Of a DNA stretch of 9,049 bases, positions 5,950-9,049 are shown one piece after another (positions within the stretch are counted from its first letter, which is position 1; the number at the start of each line of letters is the position of its first letter). Below the pieces are notes generated by a model that ran no database searches, was not told where the DNA came from, and worked only from the letters and a program-made list of their open reading frames with translations. Both the position numbers and the translations under genes were made by a program. This DNA comes from JBDTLH01 sp039934875 (GTDB lineage: Bacteria; Acidobacteriota; Terriglobia; Terriglobales; Acidobacteriaceae), in the NCBI GenBank assembly GCA_039934875.1, contig JBDTLH010000180.1:1-9049 (forward strand). The letters are read 5' to 3'.

Positions 5950-5966
5950 ATTTGTTGAAAATCTAC
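5922..5966. promoter_or_regulatory. Perfect 12-bp palindrome plus third half-site, putative operator
   Basis: GGTATTTCAACA (5922-5933) and TGTTGAAATACC (5936-5947) are exact reverse complements separated by TT. A further half-site TGTTGAAA recurs at 5953-5960, 17 bases from the copy at 5936. The stretches 5933-5949 and 5950-5966 thus form an imperfect direct repeat beginning ATTTGTTGAAA. Arms of this length with a 2-base centre are typical of operators for dimeric helix-turn-helix repressors. There is no T-run, so it is not a standard terminator. It lies between divergent gene fragments in the most AT-rich stretch of the window. The binding protein is unknown. Confidence 0.6.
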
Positions 5967-5992
5967 GATTGCCATTTCAGCAAAAGTAGTGA

Positions 5993-6023
5993 TTTCACCG
6001 CGAGGTGAAAGTCTCATTACAAT
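5993..6023 (+). promoter_or_regulatory. Putative promoter with overlapping TTTCACC/GGTGAAA operator
   Basis: TTTCACC (5993-5999) and GGTGAAA (6004-6010) form a perfect 7-bp inverted repeat with a GCGA spacer. A possible -35 box TTCACC (5994-5999) lies 18 bases before a possible -10 box TACAAT (6018-6023). A repressor bound to the palindrome would cover the -35 region. The promoter would serve the HsdR-like fragment starting at 6079. Both boxes are weak matches, so the operator symmetry is firmer than the promoter call. Confidence 0.4.
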
Positions 6024-6078
6024 GAAATCAAACGGCAAACTGCTAATAAAAAGCCCTTTACGGTACCAGCCGAAATCT

Positions 6079-6305
6079 ATGGATAACACACCCGACTTCA
6101 CACTGATGAAGGAAGCCGATGTGCGCGAAATCATGGTGAGACCCCTCATCGAGCGTCTTGGCTATCGCCATGGAACTGATGCAACGATCCGCACCGAACT
6201 CACCCTGAAGTACGATCACAACTTCTTGGCGCGGAAAAATCCCAAGAAAGATCCCCCCTTGCGGGAAAAGTCGACTATATCTGCGATGTCGTATTCCAAC
6301 AATGA
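6079..6305 (+). pseudogene. N-terminal fragment of an HsdR-type restriction subunit, frameshifted
   Basis: The ATG at 6079 begins MDNTPDFTLMKEADVREIMV, followed by PLIERLGYRHGTDATIRTEL and the segment GRKNPKKDPPLRG-like (here ARKNPKKDPPLRE). This is the start of the type I restriction enzyme R-subunit N-terminal (HSDR_N) family. Family members continue with GKADYICDVV and nuclease residues. That continuation, GKVDYICDVV, is present at 6264-6293 but in the +1 frame, because a single G seems missing from the CGGG run near 6262-6265. Homology then ends and a stop follows at 6303-6305. The original frame continues to 6390 as unrelated sequence. The nuclease motifs and the motor domains are gone, so the fragment should be inactive. 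It probably derives from a defence gene lost from the island. Confidence 0.68.
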
Positions 6306-6344
6306 ACTTCTAGCTCACTTGATCGTGCCAAGTAGAGTATTTCT

Positions 6345-6815
6345 TCAAACCAGTTTCGTAACAGCCTCTGCACGCCCCGGCATCAAATAATTAGGCTTTC
6401 GCCACGGATTGAACACTTTGACCGGAAGATCCTGAACGTCGCTTTCGTTTCGGGTGACGAAGACCAGATCGTGAACCACGGCTGTTGCGGCGAGAAGCGT
6501 GTCGATCACAGGTCTTGGACGCTGGGCTGACCACTCTCCCCAGAGTTTTGCGCTCGGCGTATCCACGCCCAGGATGCGATCCGCGAAATGGGTTTCAAGA
6601 CCGTCTACCCAGGCTCCAATGGCTCTTCCGGCCGGAGGATCGGACTTCATCTTGAGGGCGATGCCTTTCTTCAATTCCCCAAGGGAAAGACTACTTAGAT
6701 AGAGAGTTGCCGAAGGTGTTTTGGTGAGGAACGCCAACACCTGCGGGTCTGCCTGCTTCTTGCGGGTCTCAGACAAAACATTGGTATCGAGTAGATATCG
6801 GGTACGCGCAGTCAC
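6345..6815 (-). CDS. VapC/FitB-type PIN-domain toxin
   Basis: A 156-residue PIN-domain ribonuclease, the toxin of a type II toxin-antitoxin pair. The four acidic metal-binding positions are visible: Asp10 in YLLDTNVLSE, Glu47 in SLGELKKGIA, Asp105 in VIDTLLAATA and Asp126 in FVTRNESDV. The domain ends with VKVFNPW near residue 138, as in FitB-like proteins, and about 18 extra residues follow. The GTG start at 6815-6813 overlaps the antitoxin stop (GTGA), and AAAGG at 6827-6823 provides a ribosome binding site seven bases upstream. Such toxins cleave tRNA or rRNA when the antitoxin is degraded; the target here is unknown. The frame is clean, unlike the fragments around it. Confidence 0.88.
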   Translation of the reverse strand: MTARTRYLLDTNVLSETRKKQADPQVLAFLTKTPSATLYLSSLSLGELKKGIALKMKSDPPAGRAIGAWVDGLETHFADRILGVDTPSAKLWGEWSAQRPRPVIDTLLAATAVVHDLVFVTRNESDVQDLPVKVFNPWRKPNYLMPGRAEAVTKLV

Positions 6816-7057
6816 AAACGGACCTTTCGCCCTGTATCACGGCTGCGTTTTACCTCGAAGCTGTCTACCTTAGGGCCGCCCAGTAGATAATCCCTCAGAT
6901 TCTCCCGTTGGGCGGTGAGCGCACGGTAGTCCGTGATCGAGAGCACCACGGCGTGCTCGGAGCCGTGCCGGGTAATGATCTGCGGCCCTTCCGTATTAGC
7001 TTCCCCGATCAGTTCGCTTAAGCGTGTCTTTGCTTCCTGAACTTGCCACACAGCCAT
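6812..7057 (-). CDS. Phd/YefM-family antitoxin
   Basis: An 81-residue antitoxin whose N-terminal half, MAVWQVQEAKTRLSELI through the ITRHGSEHAVVLS strand to DYRAL, is the Phd/YefM DNA-binding fold. The C-terminal tail, rich in charged residues (KVDSFEVKRSRDTGRKVRL), would bind and block the PIN toxin. The ATG at 7057 is preferred because GGAG lies six bases upstream. An ATG two codons earlier (7063) overlaps that site. The gene is first in a two-gene operon and overlaps the toxin by four bases. Such antitoxins repress their own promoter together with the toxin; an inverted repeat at 7078-7106 fits as the operator. Confidence 0.87.
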   Translation of the reverse strand: MAVWQVQEAKTRLSELIGEANTEGPQIITRHGSEHAVVLSITDYRALTAQRENLRDYLLGGPKVDSFEVKRSRDTGRKVRL

Positions 7058-7077
7058 ACGCATCTCCGCTCACAATC

Positions 7078-7106
7078 CTGACTATAATTATATCATTTCT
7101 AGTCAG
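7078..7106 (-). promoter_or_regulatory. Putative toxin-antitoxin promoter/operator
   Basis: CTGACTA (7078-7084) and TAGTCAG (7100-7106) are perfect inverted repeats 15 bases apart. The spacer holds a perfect TATAAT on the minus strand (7092-7087), about 30 bases upstream of the antitoxin start. Another TATAAT reads on the plus strand at 7083-7088. A matching -35 box is not obvious. The arrangement, a symmetric site surrounding the -10 box just upstream of the antitoxin gene, is what autoregulated TA operons show. Confidence 0.5.
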
Positions 7107-7165
7107 AGTCTCCGGCTCCGCGTGTTCCTTTTCGAACCAGTAAAACTTACCGTATTTGCTTCATT

Positions 7166-7423
7166 TTGCTGATGATCAGAGGGCAAATATCGACCGACGA
7201 GGTTGCCGGTAGGGCGCTACTGGACAGACTCCGGGGGCAACTTTCGCCAGAGCAGCGGCAAACCCTGGAACTTCATTTCTTTGAAGGTTATACCTTCCAC
7301 GAAATCGCGGAAAAGACCAGCCAGGCTTTTGGAAACGTCAGAAACCAGTATTACCGGGGTCTGGAACGGCTTCGCTCCTATGTCAGAATCCATCGGCCAC
7401 GTGAATGCCGAAACGCGTTGTAG
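7166..7423 (+). pseudogene. Orphan sigma-70 region 4 fragment (ECF-like sigma factor)
   Basis: The 85-codon frame carries LRGQLSPEQRQTLELHFFEG, YTFHEIAEKTSQAFGNVRNQ and YYRGLERLRSYV. This is the helix-turn-helix of sigma region 4, which recognises the -35 element. Region 2, needed to bind core RNA polymerase and the -10 element, is absent: upstream codons back to a stop at 7100-7102 give no sigma-like sequence. The last residues (RIHRPRECRNAL) are unrelated to typical ends. The TTG assigned as start at 7166 has no convincing ribosome binding site. It is therefore most likely the 3' piece of a broken ECF sigma gene; a stand-alone region-4 regulator is a weaker alternative. Confidence 0.62.
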
Positions 7424-7473
7424 GCTGAGACCACCGCACCAAGTACAAGGACTGCGCAGACGATGAGGAGTCC

Positions 7474-7779
7474 ATGGATTGTGACGTGTGCGTCGGTGTA
7501 AGTGATGCCGTCAAAGATCGTGTGATGTTCAAGCAAGAGCTGGAACCGGTCCACATACCCTACGCACCGATAACGACGAAGAACAATATCGCCGAATACT
7601 CCGGCAGGGAATTGAGGGCGCTCTACGAATGGGTTATGTCAGACGGCGTATTGCGCACCCACGACGAAGTTGCAGACGTGATGTTCAGTGCGCTTCCGTT
7701 TGCCCGCAGGGGCGCGCGAATTGAAGCCGCGTTACGCGCAGCCATAACAAGCTGCGAGAGCAAGAGCTCATTTCATTAG
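7474..7779 (+). CDS. Small protein resembling a helicase C-terminal (DUF3320-like) domain
   Basis: This 101-residue frame starts at ATG 7474, with GAGGAG only three bases upstream. Its second half, ELRALYEWVMSDGVLRTHDE followed by VADVMFSALPFARRGARIEA and ALRAAI, resembles the winged-helix-like domain (DUF3320 type) at the C-terminus of large superfamily 1 helicases. There a pattern such as xxDEIxxxxxxxLGFxRxGxRIxxAL is common. The first half shows no recognisable motif. It may be a stand-alone DNA-binding protein or the 3' remnant of a helicase gene; the surrounding truncated genes favour the latter. Its stop overlaps the convergent stop of the Gp157-like gene (7776-7779). The family assignment is from memory and moderate at best. 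Confidence 0.5.
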   Translation: MDCDVCVGVSDAVKDRVMFKQELEPVHIPYAPITTKNNIAEYSGRELRALYEWVMSDGVLRTHDEVADVMFSALPFARRGARIEAALRAAITSCESKSSFH

Positions 7780-8381
7780 CCAACTCTTAGATGGAACCCT
7801 CGGCGGACTTCGGCGCCAGGCACTTCTTCCTCACACTTCAATGCCGCTTTGATTGCCTCAGTATCTGGCGTAGTTTCATGAACGCAAGCCATGAGGGCTC
7901 GTTCCAACTCCTCCGGTAGATGGGCGGCAATCGTCTCCCAGAGGACGCCGCTGATCCGCGCCTCAATTCGACGATAGGCCATCGGTAGTGCTTGCACATC
8001 AACGATGCGAACCGAGTTCTGATTGTTTTTCTGGACGCGGAGAGTGAACTCCTGGCCCTCAATCTTCCTTATTTCTCGGCTGAGCATGTAGAAGAGGACC
8101 ATCGATTTCGTGCGGTCTACTTTGTTGGCGGTAGAGCGGGCTCTCTCGCTGAGTCGCGTGGCCTCCGCGCGGCAGTATTGTTCGCGGGCCTCCATCATGC
8201 GGACGAAACGTCCGATCCGGTCGACCTTCTCCCCATGAGCCTCACAAAACTGTCGGAAGCGGCCAACTAACTCCTCGGAAGGTTCGCCGCCGGTTTCTAC
8301 CTGTTCCTCGATCTGTTCGATCAGGTCGTCGAGCTCCGTATCGATTTCAAGTAACGTGTTTGATTCAACAATCGAATTCAT
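7776..8381 (-). CDS. Siphovirus Gp157-like protein
   Basis: A 201-residue protein of the Sipho_Gp157 family, known from phages and mobile elements and linked in Streptococcus thermophilus to phage resistance when expressed. The exact function is unknown. An acidic N-terminus (residues 10-40) leads into a long charged helical region (about 41-108), where YCRAEATRLSERARS fits the usual coiled-coil. Then comes the family-typical basic strand GQEFTLRVQKNNQNSVRIVD (109-128), ALPMAYRR (131-138) and the closing PDTEAIKAALKCEEEVPGAE (172-191). The ATG at 8381 is chosen over upstream codons because GGAG stands eight bases before it and because the upstream part of the frame lies inside the RNase H gene. 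It lies 59 bases after rnhA on the same strand and is probably in one operon with it. Confidence 0.82.
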   Translation of the reverse strand: MNSIVESNTLLEIDTELDDLIEQIEEQVETGGEPSEELVGRFRQFCEAHGEKVDRIGRFVRMMEAREQYCRAEATRLSERARSTANKVDRTKSMVLFYMLSREIRKIEGQEFTLRVQKNNQNSVRIVDVQALPMAYRRIEARISGVLWETIAAHLPEELERALMACVHETTPDTEAIKAALKCEEEVPGAEVRRGFHLRVG

Positions 8382-8440
8382 CGCGAATTCTCCAATTTGG
8401 AAAGGGTTGTGGCCATCGCTCGAAGGGACAACTGGGTATG

Positions 8441-8899
8441 TCAGGCAGCCAAGCGCTGCGAGCTGATGAGAGTCTTCGCCGCCCGGTATGCAAGAGCATC
8501 GGCTCGGGTCTGCAGCGGATGACCATCGTGACCTCGAAGCCATCGCCATTCAATGTGAAGCTCGCCGTTGAGCCGCATCAACTGGGTCCATAGATCCCGA
8601 TGCTGCAACCGCGCCCCGCGCCTGTTCCGCCATCCTTGGTCACGCCAGCGAAAAACAAAACGACGCATGCCGTGGATCAGGAGCTCGGAGTCGGAATACA
8701 ACTCGATGCGTGCACCCGCCGGGATCGAACGGAGAGCCTCGACCGCCGCGAGGAGTTCCATCTCCGAGATGTCAGTCCAGGGGAATGCTCCAGACATCTC
8801 GCGTCTCTCGTTCCGCTGGACGATGACTGCACCCCAGCCGCCAGGACCGGGGTTTCCGATGGAGGAACCATCTGTGTAAATTCGGAATAGCTGATTCAT
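8441..8899 (-). CDS. rnhA: Ribonuclease HI
   Basis: A 152-residue RNase HI, which degrades the RNA strand of RNA-DNA hybrids during replication and R-loop removal. All catalytic residues are present at the same numbers as in the E. coli enzyme: Asp10 (RIYTDGSS), Glu48 (SEMELLAAVEAL), Asp70 (LYSDSELLI), His124 (RGHDGHPLQ) and Asp134 (TRADALAYRAA). GNPGPGGWGAV follows the first aspartate as usual. The ATG at 8899 has AGGAG seven bases upstream and gives the family length; the in-frame ATG at 8935 would add 12 residues and lacks such support. Its neighbours are a Gp157-like gene downstream and an unidentified gene upstream, so it may belong to a phage or plasmid replication set and need not be the housekeeping copy (inference). 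Confidence 0.93.
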   Translation of the reverse strand: MNQLFRIYTDGSSIGNPGPGGWGAVIVQRNERREMSGAFPWTDISEMELLAAVEALRSIPAGARIELYSDSELLIHGMRRFVFRWRDQGWRNRRGARLQHRDLWTQLMRLNGELHIEWRWLRGHDGHPLQTRADALAYRAAKTLISSQRLAA

Positions 8900-8935
8900 T
8901 GAGAAACTCCTCTCCTTTCCGAAGTCGAGTTTCAA

Positions 8936-9049
8936 TCAGGCGGCCTGCATCGGAACGACTTGGCCAAACGGAGCCTTGCGCCCGCCAGTCGAAGCCCAAA
9001 GCACCGGATAGCACGGTTCTAACGACGGGAAGGAACCGTAAAGATCGGT
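8936..9049 (-). CDS. C-terminal end of an unidentified protein (5' part outside window)
   Basis: The minus strand is open from the right edge to a TGA at 8938-8936, giving 37 residues that include PVLWASTGGRKAPFGQVVPM. The segment has a balanced composition. It ends 36 bases before the rnhA start, with the rnhA ribosome binding site in the gap, as expected for an upstream operon member. No family is recognised. Because only 37 codons are visible, the call rests mainly on context and composition. Confidence 0.4.
   Translation of the reverse strand, partial: TDLYGSFPSLEPCYPVLWASTGGRKAPFGQVVPMQAA

Noticed and set aside
8382..8549. N-terminal extension of the Gp157-like protein to 8549
   Set aside because: The extra 56 residues overlap rnhA, have no family similarity, and the ATG at 8381 has its own well placed GGAG.

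Overview
The window looks like chromosomal DNA of a high-GC bacterium. It is most likely a member of the Acidobacteriota (Terriglobia/Acidobacteriaceae-like), judging from the arg operon order argR-argC-argB-argD-argF, the single-domain N-acetylglutamate synthase downstream, the frequent TTG/GTG starts and the interspersed repeats built on GGGTGCCCCATC. The taxonomic call rests on remembered protein and repeat style, not on a search.

Left part (1-5300, all + strand): an arginine biosynthesis operon with coupled, overlapping genes. It holds the end of argR (repressor), argC (N-acetyl-glutamyl-phosphate reductase), argB (N-acetylglutamate kinase), argD (acetylornithine aminotransferase) and argF (ornithine carbamoyltransferase). 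After a repeat-rich spacer comes a GNAT N-acetylglutamate synthase. Two lesions stand out. ArgD lacks an N-terminal block of roughly 55 residues just before its HTSNL motif. Where argG and argH are expected, only a 28-codon in-frame remnant is left, reading like the first 13 residues of ArgG joined to the last ~14 of ArgH. Read literally, the operon has lost both enzymes that convert citrulline to arginine, and its aminotransferase is doubtful.

Middle part (5300-7780): a graveyard of mobile or defence DNA. It contains a frameshifted plasmid-type parB remnant into which the synthase frame runs without its own stop, a short minus-strand N-terminal fragment starting inside a perfect 12-bp palindrome, a frameshifted HsdR N-terminal fragment, an apparently intact VapBC-type (Phd/YefM + PIN) toxin-antitoxin pair, an orphan sigma-70 region-4 fragment, and a 101-residue protein resembling the C-terminal domain of large helicases. 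GC content falls visibly around 5900-6100.

Right part (7776-9049, all - strand): a compact phage/plasmid-like gene set. It has a Siphovirus Gp157-like protein, a complete RNase HI whose catalytic residues match E. coli numbering, and the last 37 codons of an unidentified protein entering from the right edge. Overall, an accessory island abuts the arginine operon, and the erosion of the operon's 3' half lies on the side facing that island.
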